A DNA stretch of 64,000 bases from Closterium sp. Naga37s-1. Its lineage: Eukaryota; Streptophyta; Zygnematophyceae; Desmidiales; Closteriaceae. The notes beneath the pieces were generated by a model that made no database searches, was not told where the DNA came from, and saw only the letters and a list, made by a program, of their open reading frames with translations. The DNA is taken from positions 62,001-126,000 of the forward strand of contig CANJKZ010000929.1 of assembly GCA_947471745.1 (NCBI GenBank), given 5' to 3'. Shown here in pieces: positions 19,217 through 28,994 of the stretch (position 1 is the stretch's first letter; each line of letters starts with the position of its first letter). Both the position numbers and the translations under genes were made by a program.

Positions 19217-20239
19217 CTACTTCAACCCGTACAGACTCTTTAGCTGCTTGCACACTCGGCCAGTCCCGTCATTGTAGTAGTCCCACTGGTACATGTACAA
19301 CACCCTGTCGAGCTTACTCTGCACGAAGGCGTTCTTCATGTTGAGCTGCATTAGGTTGAGGTCGAGGACGGCGACGCCGCTGAGGAAGATCCTCAGCATG
19401 ACGTAGCTGGTTACCGGCGCGTACGTCTCATCGTAGTCGGCGCCATACACCTGCGTGAATCCCTTCATGACCAGCCTCGCCTTCTCCCGGGTGACCGTGT
19501 CGTCGACATGGTACTTGGTCATCAGAATCCACTTGTTCTTCATGATGTTTACCCCACGTGGGCGTTCGACAAGCTCCCAGGTGCCCATGCCGATGAGGCT
19601 GCAGATCTCCTCGTCCATGGTGGCCTTCATCGCCTTACCCTTCCAGCTCACCAACGCCCCCTTCACCGTCATCGTTGCGATGTCCCAGCGGTGTTCGGGG
19701 TCCACGTGCATGTCGGGGTCGAGCTCCGGCAAGTCGGCATCGTCCTCGGCGTCGTCGTACAGCGGCTCATCCTCAACGTCGTCGTGCAGGGTGGTGAAGG
19801 CGGCTAGTGGCAGGCACACGTGGTAGGCCAAGAACTCAGGCGGCCTCCGAAGTCGACATGAACGTCGCGGTCCAGGCTCTTTGGCGTCGACCTCCACTAC
19901 GATGCTGTTGATGGACTCCGTGCCCCCCGACTGCTCCCCCGCATCGACGCTGGCTCCACTGCCCTCGTCGGCCTGCTGCACAACTGTTGGCGTCCCTGCG
20001 GACTTCTCCCCTGTCGTCGACTCCCTTGCGAAGTACCCGGCCGCCGATGGTTCCTTGGTCGGCATCCCTGTTGGCTGCTCCCATGTCTGCGGCTTTTCTG
20101 CCGCAACCTTCTTCACCGGCTTTAGCAAAGTTGGCTGCTTCCTCTCCACCCACTGCTCCCCTATTGTTGGCGGCTTCTTTCCCAGGCCAACTTGCTCGAC
20201 GTCACGTCGGCCACCGGCGATGCTCTTGGCCGGCACCAC
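19217..20239 (-). pseudogene. Copia-A3 linker and RT N-terminal half
   Basis: 340 residues stay open: an acidic/Thr-rich linker, DMHVDPEHRWDIATM, WELVERPRGVNIMKNKWILM, a long palm segment to QLNMKNAFVQSKLD (first catalytic Asp replaced by Asn compared with QLDMKNAFLQ in A1), and CKQLKSLYGLK. It is the longest surviving frame of A3 but is catalytically suspect. Confidence 0.85.
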
Positions 20240-20293
20240 AGGTGACGTCCCATTGCTCCCCTCATCGCTGGAGGCTGATGCCGCCGTTAGCCT

Positions 20294-21250
20294 CTACGGG
20301 TCGGCTACAAGGGGTGGGGTATGGGGGACAGGGGAAGAGAGAGAAGGGAGGACGTCCTCGGCATCCTCATCAGCTGGCTCGCCGACCTCGGTGAGCAGAG
20401 GAAGGATTGCCGTTGAGGTGTTTGTCAGGGGGTTGGCCTGCGTCCGCCCAGATGCCAGCCCGTGCTCCGAATTCCACACCTCCAGTGACGTTGTCTCGTA
20501 GGACACCACGTCCGACGTGGTGACCACCCTATTGTCTGTAAGGTCGAGGAGCTCCCAGCCCTTTCTCTCCTCCGACACACTGAGGTGAAGGCCCCACCTG
20601 GCCTTCGGCTTGAGCTTTGCACTACGCTGCTGCTCGGGTGTCAAGTCGGGTTTCTTGCCGGTCAGCAGCTGGTAGAGTTGTTCTTGGCGGCAGCGGTGAC
20701 CTCTCCAGACAGTTGTGCACCCAGACGGCATGGCGCAGGGCGAGGTGCCACCAGTGGTGCTGCACGCCCATGTGCATCAGCATCGTCCGCACCGACTCCA
20801 CCACGATCTGCATCTCCTGCTCGGTCATGCCGTTCTGCTGCGGTGAGTAGGGGCAGGTCAAGTCGTGGACAATTTCCTTGCCGTCCACGAAGTTGGTGAA
20901 CTCCTTCCCGAGGAACTCCCCTCCCTAGTCAGAACGGAGCATCGATATTGACTTCTTCGTCTGCCGCTCAACCACCACCAGCCACTTCTCGAACTCCCGC
21001 AGCACGTGAAACTTCTTTGCGACCGGCCTCGCCCACACGTAGCGGGTCTTGTGGTCCTTCAGCCGTAAGAACTAAAGGCTCCCGTCCTTGGCAGCCACCC
21101 AAAACGGTCTGCACAGGTCGATGTGCACGACAGTCAGGGCGTCGTCGGCGTCCGAGCCCTTGTCGGGAAAGGTGCGCCGCGCCAGCTTCACGCCGACGCA
21201 CGAGACACATGGAGTGTCGGTGCCGCCCGACGGCTTGATGTCCAAGCCGG
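20294..21250 (-). pseudogene. Copia-A3 integrase
   Basis: Overlapping minus-strand frames carry VVHIDLCRPF, KSLFLR-like remnants, MDGKEIVHDLTCPYSPQQNG, MTEQEM (catalytic Glu region), GVQHHWWHLALRHAVW, and a WGLHLSVSEERKGWELLD tail. A stop in the GGEF codons near 20934 and frameshifts near 20700 and 20970 inactivate it. Confidence 0.8.
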
Positions 21251-21853
21251 TGGCGACCTCGTGCTTCGCCGAGCTCGTGATGGTGTCAACGCCGACTTGA
21301 AGAAGCCTCGCGTGCCACCTGGCTAGCATCAACGTTGCCGCCAAGATGATGGTCCGCACGGTCACCACCTCCGTCGTGGCCGGCATCGACTTTGCCGAGC
21401 AGGGACAAAGGTCGGTGCCGATAACCTGGCCAGTGTATGTTGCCCGACCTACGACGTTCCCCGCCGCCGAGACCTGAAGCATCCCGTCATCGCTGTCCTG
21501 CAGCTTCACACCGCTCTCCTTCAGCTGACCAGCTGATAGCAGGTTCGCCTGCACACCCGGGACGCAAAGCACGTCGGGGATAAGCACCTGCTTCCCGGCC
21601 TCTCCTTGCAAGGCGACGTGCCACGACCCTGGACGTCCTGCAGCGCCTTGTTGAAGCCACGCACGTATTTGACATCGCCGCTAGGTCCCATGTCGACGAA
21701 GGCCGCCTTCGTCCCCATCAGATGGTGCAAGTAGCCACTATCAAGCAGGACCACCACCGGGTTCGCTGCACGGCTGCTGCCATCGTGTGGAACTCCTTGC
21801 CAGCCTCCGGCACCAGCGAGACGGTCGGCTCTACGACGCTGACCAGCGAGCAC
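21251..21853 (-). pseudogene. Copia-A3 protease and pre-integrase
   Basis: VVVLLDSGYLHHLMGTK holds the protease Asp; LCVPGVQANLLSAGQLKESG follows in another frame. The pre-integrase zinc region has TPCVSCVGVKLARRTFP. The Cys of the family motif DSGCSHH is Tyr here. Confidence 0.8.
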
Positions 21854-22541
21854 GACGCCACCCCATCACCTCGCCCCTTGCTGCCTGAGGAGGGGTCGGC
21901 GTCCTTCGCCGACGTTGACCTGGTCGACTCCTTCTCCTTGCGCGGCTTGTTCTCCCGACCTGCGGATGGGCAACGACCGGCCGATCTCTCTCAGCCTCCC
22001 TTCGCATCGCCTCGTTCGAGTCGGTGCAATCGGGGTGCTTGAAAGAGAGGTGGTTGGGGTCACCGCCCATCCGCAGGTGCGTCATCTGCTCTTCTAGCTG
22101 GCCGATGTACAGGTCGTCGGTGACCTGGCACATCGACGTGATGAACTGCCACGCTTGGTGACCAGCGTCCAGGTGACTCTGGCACGACCACAAGGCAATC
22201 TACACCACCGGCGAGCAGCACCACGAGATGACCGTGAAGGTCAGCAGCTGCATGGCACGGAACTCCGCACGCAACTCGGTGTTACTCACAGGCGGCATCT
22301 CCATGGTGTCGTCGATGAAGCACATCAGCCCGGCCATCTCCAGCTGGGGCTTGATGGACTTTATCCACGTGAGAAGGTCGTGTCGACCTACTAGGGGCGC
22401 CGTGACCAGGACCTTGTCTGGCGTGAACTTGAAGTACCCATAGGTCCGCACAATCCCTCTTGCAGTCACGTGGGTTGACGACGCCGGCTTCACACTGCGC
22501 TGGCAGTCGACCAGCTTGCATGCTAGCATCAAGTGCGTGCA
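21831..22541 (-). pseudogene. Copia-A3 gag
   Basis: Gag helices read YFKFTPDKVLVTAPLVG, WIKSIKPQLEMAGLMCFID, LDAGHQAWQFITSMCQVTDD, then jump to GGDPNHLSFKHPDC, where the central part of gag and the front of the zinc knuckle are deleted. The same regions are fuller in A2 (55575-56600). Confidence 0.78.
22480..22530 (+). repeat. Small family A LTR fragment, inverted relative to A3
   Basis: CTGGCAGTCGACCAGCTTGC and the following bases match the A1 LTR near 5741-5765 in the same (plus) orientation, whereas A3 gag beside it is on the minus strand. It marks a rearranged junction between A3 and the CAND1 fragment. Confidence 0.6.
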
Positions 22542-22551
22542 TGGCACTCAC

Positions 22552-23045
22552 CTGATGCGCGAGAGAGCATGAACGATGCACAGGGCGCTACAGATCATGT
22601 CCTCGTTGTGGTCCACCTCCTGCTTCACGGCGTCATGCAATCCCTACCACCACATGACTCACCTGCTTCTTCCAGCCACCCCACTTGCTTTATCCAAGCA
22701 CGCGCATTCTCACCTGATGCACGAGAGTGTGTGCACGGCACGCAGGGCACAGCGGATCATGTCTTCATTGCACCACACCACCACACCACCTGCTTTTTCC
22801 TGCCACACCTCTCACCTGATCCAGGCATGCAGGGCACTGTGCATCATGTCCTCATTGCGGCCCACCTTTTGCTTCACGGTGCCGTTGCATTTCATACCAC
22901 CACAACCCTCACCTGGCTCTTCCTGCCATGCCACTTACTCAATAGAAGCAAGCACATCTCACCTAATCCGGGACAGAGCATGCATGACACGCAGGGCGCT
23001 GCGGATCATGTCCTTGTTTTAGTCCACCTCCTGCTTGAGAGCGCT
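22552..23045 (-). repeat. Four extra tandem copies of the CAND1 EVDRNEDMI exon end
   Basis: Exon ends lie at 22552, 22714, 22816 and 22963, in addition to the full exon ending at 23122. Each copies roughly the last 60-85 nt (up to KQEVDxNEDMIxSAL..xHALSRIR), and each is followed on the minus strand by an intact GTGAG donor. Spacing is 102-162 bp. Copies differ at many positions, so the duplications are not recent. Confidence 0.8.
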
Positions 23046-23121
23046 CCTTGCGGTCCCCACCACCACACCAGTCACCTGCTTTCTGCCACGCCACTCACTT
23101 CACCAAGCAAGCACATCTCAC

Positions 23122-23338
23122 CTAATGCGACACAGAACATGCACGACGCGCAAGACACTGAGGATCATGTCCTCATTGCGGTCCACCTCCTGCTTCATGG
23201 CATCTGCCTTGACTTGTATTGTCACAGTCTTCTCTAAAGGCTCCACTAGTGCATCCACCATTGCCAGCACCGACGGGGCGCACTTCTCTACCAGCTTTGC
23301 CAGCACCAGATGGCACGGCATCTTCAAATCGCTGTTTT
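23122..23338 (-). pseudogene. CAND1 exon, DLKMPCHL to RNEDMI
   Basis: The intron AG (23340-23339) precedes AAAACAGCGATTTG, and joining to the exon at 23537 restores a Glu codon across the splice. It encodes NSDLKMPCHLVLAKL, LAMVDALVEPLEKT and KQEVDRNEDMI, ending at donor GTGAGATG. No stop inside. Confidence 0.83.
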
Positions 23339-23536
23339 CTATAATAGATGATGGTGAAACCGGGGGAGGGGATGGGAGGGGGTCGATTGAGGGAAGGGGC
23401 CAAGAATTGAGGGATTGAAAGTGGGAGTAAGGGAGTTTCATGAGACGGGTGTTGAGTGGGAACGCTTTAGGCATTCGTGAATGTGCTTGTGCTAAGTGGG
23501 CAAAGAGCAGTTGCTGTGTCAAGAGAGTACATGCAC

Positions 23537-23696
23537 CGGAGAGCCCAGAGATGAGGAAAGGGGTGATGAAGGCGGCCGGCTGGATGCGGTGCAGACAGGT
23601 GGAGAGGAGCATGTCCATGCAGTCACAGGCTGCTTCTCGCAGCTCCAGCCCATTGTCCACTGTATACAACGGGCACAGATCAACGGTCCGGATCAT
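23537..23696 (-). pseudogene. CAND1 exon, MIRTVDL to FITPFLISGL
   Basis: It encodes MIRTVDLCPLYTVDNGLELRE, then CMDMLLSTCLHRIQ and FITPFLISGLS. Donor GTGCAT at 23536-23535. The acceptor is probably the AG before ATG at 23696, preceded by a pyrimidine-rich CTTCCCCTTCTGCC tract. Plant CAND1 has LIRTVDLGPFKH here, so the drift is modest. Confidence 0.83.
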
Positions 23697-23859
23697 CTCA
23701 AGGTGCATGTGGCAGAAGGGGAAGCGGGTAATCAAACAAGTAACAGACCATTACTCAGCTTATTGAAGGGGAAATAGAGATAAAGCTTCCCTCTTGCCGT
23801 AGTAACAATCCAAAATGTGGACCCATCCCTTTTGCCACACCCATACTATCAGCTCGCAC

Positions 23860-24115
23860 CTTGACCCTCATCTGGTCATATAGCAGCGGTAGCAGCTCTG
23901 GTAGAAGGTCCTCCACCAGCCCTGGCCTCGCACTTTACAGTCTCATCTGCTCACACCTTCATTCGCATCTGCTCATACCTGCAGCCACCAGTCTATACCT
24001 TGACTCGCATCCGGTCGTACTGCAGTGGCAGCAGCTGTGTCAGAAGGTCCTCCACTAGCCCTGGCTTGTTGTGCACTGCTGTTGTAAGTGCCAGCACCGC
24101 TGCGCGCCGCACATG
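23860..24115 (-). pseudogene. CAND1 exon VRRAAV...YDRMRVK with a partial second copy
   Basis: The full exon 23999-24115 reads HVRRAAVLALTTAVHNKPGL then VEDLLTQLLPLQYDRMRVK, with acceptor CTGCAG and donor GTATAG. A downstream copy at about 23860-23935 repeats only the second half (LVEDLLPELLPLLYDQMRVK) with donor GTGCGA. The partial copy is actually closer to the conserved LLPELLPLLYDQ. Confidence 0.82.
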
Positions 24116-24262
24116 CTGCAGTGGAAGATAGACAAGGACAGCGCGGGAAACAGCTCAAGTGGGGAATGGCAAAACCCAACATACTCCAGCCTCTGCTGCC
24201 CGAATCTCCAAACTTTGGCATCAAACAAACCCTATCCCGGAACCTTCACACCTTTTCCTCAC

Positions 24263-24409
24263 CCTGTGAGAGTCCTGGAGCAGGAAGAGGACAAGGGCGA
24301 GGTGCGGTTTGAGGTGCTCATCGATGGGCTGTGCTGTGTCAGTGAGAGTGAACTTCAGTGCCACCACCACCGTGGCTTGTGTGAAGGCTGATGGGCTGCC
24401 CACGTGCTC
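24263..24409 (-). pseudogene. CAND1 exon SPSAFTQATVV to LLQDSHR
   Basis: Acceptor GGTGGCAG precedes GAGCACGTGG. The exon encodes SPSAFTQATVVVALKFTL, TAQPIDEHLKPHL and LFLLQDSHR, with donor GTGAGG at 24262-24261. Its last codons join naturally to HVRRAAV of the next exon. Confidence 0.82.
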
Positions 24410-24464
24410 CTGCCACCATGCACAGGGATGGAGCCATTAGAGGGGGAAAGAGGAAGGGGGTGGA

Positions 24465-24600
24465 TCCATTCGATGTGAGTGTCGATGGGCTGTGCGGAGT
24501 CAGTTAGAGTGAACTTGAGTGCCGTCACCACCGTGGCCAGCGTGAAGGCTGACGGGCTGCTCACTCGCTCTTGGAGACACGCAGGGAGACAGAGAGGTAA
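24465..24600 (-). pseudogene. Second, upstream copy of the CAND1 SPSAFT exon
   Basis: It encodes LQERVSSPSAFTLATVV, TALKFTLTDSAQPID and then diverges after DTHIEW. LQER is present here and absent from the copy at 24263, so this copy keeps more of the true exon start. Confidence 0.75.
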
Positions 24601-24960
24601 GAGTTCTTCGCAGTCTGCTTGCTGACCCCAATGCTCCACCTGGCAGCCAACCCTGATTCAACGCCAGGCTGGAAGTTACTGACATTCCTCTCGTGAATAT
24701 TACTTTGCACTTCGTCAGCGCGCAAGCCAGACTGGAGCGCGATGATGAATTGCCTCCTCAGGTTTTGCCAGGGTTTCTGGGCGAGCCTAGACAACGAAGA
24801 TGTCTAGGAAACTTCCCTCCCTCCCCAACCCCATCACGCACCTGATACCACGAGAATCCTCGCCAGAGCGGAGGGATTAGTGAAACGTCGTAGCCTGTCC
24901 ACGCTACTCCAGTTTCGTAGGCTTCACTTGCAGTGCTGCAGCAAGACACCCTCCAGCCCA
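24601..24960. other. Spacer between the CAND1 fragment and the non-LTR element
   Basis: I recognise no gene. There is a pyrimidine-rich stretch near 24800-24840. The left part may contain further degraded CAND1 intron or exon sequence; the right part may be the 5' end of the non-LTR element. Confidence 0.4.
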
Positions 24961-27226
24961 GCATGCATTGCCTGACTGGGTGCACACATTTGCCACAGAA
25001 AACTCACCCGCCATCGACGCCCTCGACTTCAAGCGACTCATCGCCAAGCTCTCAAACGAAGTGGAGGCGGGGCCTTCAAGAACCACCTTAGAGCACATTC
25101 GTGACGTGGCTCTGGGGAACCAAGAGATCTTCACCCACCTTCTAGCTCTCATTAACACGGCGCTGGGGGGGAAGCTGAAAGGAGACGCGCCTGACCTCCT
25201 CACCGCCTCCCGCCTCTTAGCCTTCACGAAGCTGCAAGGAGGGACGAGGCTGATTGCGGTGGGCGAGTGCCTGCTGCGCTAAGGCTGCACTATTCCTGAC
25301 GGCATTGGCTGCACGAGGGCACTTCACCCCCCTTCAGTTCATGGTAGCAATAGCAGGGGGAATTGAAGCAGCTATTCAAACAGCACGTACGTTACCTTGA
25401 AGTTCAACCGGGAGCGGTGGCGCTATAGATAGACCTCGCCAACGCTTTTAATGCAGTCGAGAGGAGGGCGTTGTTCGAGGGGCTAAGGAACGAGGCTTTG
25501 GAGAGCCTCATACCAATGGTTTGCCTCTCCTATAGGGCCCCTTCCTCACTCTTCCTCGACCACGACTTCGGCTCGGCTCCTCTGCAGGGCGCCAGAGGAG
25601 TCCGCCAAGGGGACCCGCTAGGTATCCTTCTCTTCGTGGCCAGCATCCACCCGTGCCTCGTAGCCATAGCAGCGGCACACCCATTGGTGGTACTGCTCGC
25701 CTACGTCGACGACATCACCTTGCTTGGCGAAGCCACAGCATGCACCAGTTACGTCTGCACTCGGCACCCTCAGCCTGGTATACAACCTGGCCAAGTGCGC
25801 AGCCTGGTCTGCCTCAATGGTTCACCCCACCTCCATACCGCCAGGCATCCCCATCTCAGGAGATGGGCTGCAGATTCTCGGCAGCCCCATCGGCACACCC
25901 CAGGGCTGCGCCAGCGCGGTTAGAGAGAGGCTCGCAGCAACAGCTGAACCGCTCCCCCTCCTGGCCCAAACGGACCCCCAGCTCAGCCTCCTCCCCCTTA
26001 TTCGCAGCGTCAGCCGCCGCGCCTTGTTCCTAGCCAGAACAGCCCCGCTGGAGGTTTTGCCTGAAGCGGAGTGGTCGACTTGGGGAGAGCAACTACTTCA
26101 CACCTTCCTGGATGCTGCACACATCGTAACATCGAGGAGCGACGTGGAGAGGAGGCGGATATTGCGTCAGGCTGCGTTACTTGTAACACTGGGAGGGTTG
26201 GGCATCACCGACCCTGCTTTTGAAGAAAGTTATGCTTACCTCACATCGTTGATCGGCGCCTCCCACCTCCTGCACTCGCTCACTGACACCCTGCATCCCG
26301 CAGTAGCTGCCCTCCTCCCCCTTATGGACCCCATAGCTGACCTCGCGGTCGCCCTGCCTGCACGCCTCGCAACAGCCGAGGCAGCTCTCCCCCCAGAGGC
26401 TCTGGAGGCCCTCCAGGCGGGGAGGGTGGACCCCAAGGGCCTGAAACTATAGCAGTCCCTCAGCCTGGCGGTCCACATCCGCCGCTTCATTGGAGTGCTG
26501 AATGAAGCAAGGCGGATGCGCCCAAATCTCCTCTTAGGACATGCCCAGCGGATGCGGTCAGTGCTGGGCCCTGGAGCGGGGGACTGGCTCTTGGCGATTC
26601 CCCTCATCCCCGCGCTCTGGATGGGCCCCTCTTAGCTCTTAACAACAGCTGCCTTCTGCCTAGGACTCCCCCTACCAGTCCCTAGGCGTTGAGATTGCTG
26701 ATAATGCACCACCTTCTCCGATGACCGCCTCCCCAACCATCTTATGCACTCCGAGAAGGAGAGAGGGAGGATTGCTATCACCATGCTCTTCAGGATGAGA
26801 TAGCAAAAATCGGGGCTGCGGCGGGCTTCACAGTGCACAAAGAAACCTACGTTTACTTTCTAGTTGAAAACCTTAAGGCGGATGTCACCATCCACCATCC
26901 CCTGACTGGAGAGGCTTGGATGTGTGACGTGACCGTCACTGACCCCATTTCTTACTAGGACGAGAATTGCAACCGAGCTCCTGGGTGGGCGGCTATGGCG
27001 GTAGCAACTAACAAGGGAGAAAAGTACGCTCGGAGGAATGCGTGGATAGGCTTCCACGCACTAGCAGTGGAAACATAAGACTACCCCTCGCCGGGGGTGA
27101 TGGCTTACCTGCGGTAGTGTGCAGAGCTGGCGACTAAGCTGCGCTACAACGCAGCACCTACCTCATACGAAGCAGCTAAGCTGCTGACGGAGTACCACCA
27201 GCGCTGGAGCGTCCGCCTCTAGTGGG
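24961..27226 (+). pseudogene. Non-LTR retrotransposon: RT, zinc motif and restriction-like endonuclease region
   Basis: Pieces on the plus strand read LLTASRLLAFTKLQGGTRLIAVGECLLR (RT fingers), IDLANAFNAVERRALFEGL with the first catalytic Asp near 25429-25455, ARGVRQGDPLG, and VVLLAYVDDITLLGEA with the YVDD-like active site near 25695. A thumb region continues to 26452 (PTSIPPGIPISGDGLQILG). A decayed Cys/His patch near 26640-26760 and a C-terminal ADVTIHHPLTGEAWMCDVTVTDP follow, resembling the PD-(D/E)XK endonuclease of R2-like elements. Stops include TAG at 25426-25428 (before IDLAN) and near 27220. Inactive. Confidence 0.8.
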
Positions 27227-27231
27227 CACAG
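27227..27231. other. Target-site duplication, left (CACAG)
   Basis: CACAG immediately precedes the copia-D 5' LTR and recurs at 33671-33675 after the 3' LTR. Confidence 0.95.
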
Positions 27232-28030
27232 TGTTGGTGCAACCCTACGGTTTGCATTCGGCTTGTTGTCCGTGTGCGTGCATGCGTGTGTGCATGGAAT
27301 GGTATGAGGGCATGAATTAATATATATTTCATGCTTACAATAGTGTGTGAATGATGAGGCATGATTTTGAATGTGTGTGTCGAGTCAATAGCGAGTTATC
27401 GCTAGTTGCGTGCGACGTCGTTGTTTGCGTGTCGTGTGCGGTTTTCTATTTTTGTCGTGTGTGGAACGTTCGGCGTGTCGCAGGTGTGCGCAGCAGACTT
27501 TCAAGAACTCAAGGAAGAATTTACCTTGAAGAAACAGAGCCTTGGTTTCAAGAATCAAGTGATTTCGAAGCTCTCCAAAAGGGTAAACTTTAAGATAGTG
27601 AGAATAGTTGCATTACTTTGTGTAGTGTAACATTTCTCTTGGTGTAGGCCCTTGTGGAGGGTAGTTTCGAGACCCTTCGTGGTTGGGGACAGTGTGGCAC
27701 TGTTCCACATCACTGTACCTCGGCTCTTGGGGTTTGTAGGAGCTGGGAGTCATTCCCAACTCGTAACTCTTCCTATCTTGTGTTCTAAGACTATAGTGGC
27801 TGCCATAGTACCGTTCGTTCAAACCGACGCTGTGTCGTCAATTCTTTATCAAATCGTGCAATCTAAATTGCTAACTGTAGACGACGTGAAGACGCTCTAG
27901 ATCCAATTTGTAGCAAGTCATTTGCAGCTGTGAGCAGAACGCTATCAACGTTTGAAGCCGCTGTGCAGAAATCCGTCTGTGCACTCTATCTTTCGTTTTA
28001 GGCACATTCAAGTCTATTGTGACTATAACA
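27232..28030 (+). repeat. 5' LTR of copia D (799 bp)
   Basis: Begins TGTTGGTGCAACCC and ends GACTATAACA. An AATTAATATATATTTC stretch at about 27315-27330 is a TATA-like promoter candidate in U3. Differs from the 3' LTR only at 27875, 27898, 27911 and 27913. Confidence 0.95.
27315..27331 (+). promoter_or_regulatory. TATA-like element in the copia-D LTR
   Basis: TTAATATATATTTCATG is the only strong TATA-like run in the LTR and is duplicated at 32955-32971. Promoter use is inferred from position only. Confidence 0.45.
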
Positions 28031-28032
28031 AG

Positions 28033-28045
28033 TGGTATCAGAGCC
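28033..28045 (+). other. Primer-binding site of copia D
   Basis: TGGTATCAGAGCC starts two bases after the LTR and matches the 3' end complement of plant initiator tRNA-Met, as in most plant copia elements. Confidence 0.92.
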
Positions 28046-28064
28046 CCTTGGAGCAGTTTCGACA

Positions 28065-28994
28065 ATGTCTGGACCTGAGGAAAGGGGTGGCAGAGGTGCT
28101 GGTGGCAGTGGAGAAGCTCAAGCTCAAGGCCAACCCCGTGATTCAGCCATGGCGCCCATGCAACCAAGTCTTGGCCCACCTAGGGATGAGCCTAGGGTGT
28201 TTGGGCTTGACAAGTTCAACGGTGACAACTTTGCTGAATGGTCCTTCAAGATGGAGAACATCTTTGACCACTATGACCTGCTGGAGGTGATGGAAGGAAC
28301 GGAGAAGCGCCCCGAGAACGACCCGGAGAAGAGCCCGTGGGTGCGGAAGAGCGCACAAGGCTATCTCTTACTTGGGCAAGCGTTGGGGAGCAGTCAGATC
28401 CGTCACATCAAGCCATTCCAGCGCGAACCAGAGAAAGGACCAAAGGCATGGGCTGCTCTCAAGGGTGTACATGCTCCTGCAACAGCGGCGGTAGCGGTGG
28501 TGTTGGAACGGCAAATGGCGGCACTACGAATTGAAGAAGACGAAGCGGTTGAAGAAGGGGTGCAGAAATTCTTCGACTTGTTGACGCGGCTTGAGGGAGC
28601 TGATTTGAACTACAGTGAGCTCCAAAAGAAGACCAAGTTGCTGGCCTTACTCCCAGAGTCATGGTCCTCGCTCATCATCAACCTTAATCGCGACTTGCCC
28701 CGCCTCTCGCTTGAAGACGTGAAGCGAGCTATCCTTCAAGAGGATTTCCGCCGCCGTGAGTTGGCGAGTGCGGATGGCGCTGGGGCAGCGAGCATCGGCC
28801 GTGGATATGGTCGAGGAAGAGGCAGAGGACGAGGGGGAGGAAGGTTTGGTGGCAGCAACTTCGGCGGAGGCCGCGAGTGGCGGTTACGGCAGCGACGACA
28901 AGAGCTACGGACGCGGTCGCGGCCGATTCGACGGCGAGTGTCACTATTGCCACAAGAGCGGACACATGTGGCGCGACTGCTACAAACTCCCTGA
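28065..28994 (+). CDS. Copia-D gag
   Basis: Translation probably starts at ATG 28065 (MSGPEERGGRG), the first ATG after the primer site that lies in the gag frame. The body has the copia gag (UBN2-like) fold signature: FNGDNFAEWSFKMENIFDHY near the start, then KAWAALKGVH, LLALLPESWSSLI and LEDVKRAILQEDFRRREL, ending in a Gly/Arg-rich RNA-binding tract. After about 28875 this frame no longer matches the family; the knuckle CHYCHKSGHMWRDC is in the next frame. Gag forms the particle that packages element RNA. Confidence 0.88.
   Translation: MSGPEERGGRGAGGSGEAQAQGQPRDSAMAPMQPSLGPPRDEPRVFGLDKFNGDNFAEWSFKMENIFDHYDLLEVMEGTEKRPENDPEKSPWVRKSAQGYLLLGQALGSSQIRHIKPFQREPEKGPKAWAALKGVHAPATAAVAVVLERQMAALRIEEDEAVEEGVQKFFDLLTRLEGADLNYSELQKKTKLLALLPESWSSLIINLNRDLPRLSLEDVKRAILQEDFRRRELASADGAGAASIGRGYGRGRGRGRGGGRFGGSNFGGGREWRLRQRRQELRTRSRPIRRRVSLLPQERTHVARLLQTP

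Larger units (their letters stand above)
18149..22541 (-). mobile_element. Copia family A, copy A3 (truncated, minus strand)
   Basis: On the minus strand gag, protease, integrase, RT and RNase H follow in order, but the 5' LTR is missing. RNase H is cut after about 80 residues and joined directly to the last 200 bp of a family A LTR at about 18345. Stops and frameshifts occur throughout. The 5' side joins a small LTR fragment in the opposite orientation and then the CAND1 fragment. Confidence 0.85.
22552..24600 (-). pseudogene. CAND1: CAND1 (cullin-associated NEDD8-dissociated protein) C-terminal gene fragment with duplicated exons
   Basis: Separate exons on the minus strand encode, in the right order, the last HEAT repeats of plant-type CAND1: SPSAFTxATVV, VRRAAVLALTTAVHNKP, LLPLLYDQ-like, MIRTVDL, GLELREAACDCMDMLL, DLKMPCHLVLAKL, SVLAMVDALVEPL and EVDRNEDMI. 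CAND1 binds unneddylated cullin-RBX1 and exchanges F-box and other substrate receptors of SCF ubiquitin ligases. Exons are separated by short GT-AG introns and are free of stops, but nearly all are present more than once. The first roughly 1,000 residues are missing, as are the final ones. The 3' side is cut by copia A3 and the 5' side adjoins the non-LTR element. The call rests on recalled family motifs. Confidence 0.85.

Noticed and set aside
27351..27630. Small plus-strand frames inside the D LTR (duplicated at 32991-33270)
   Set aside because: Both lie in LTR non-coding sequence and are duplicated only because the LTR is; no coding signature.
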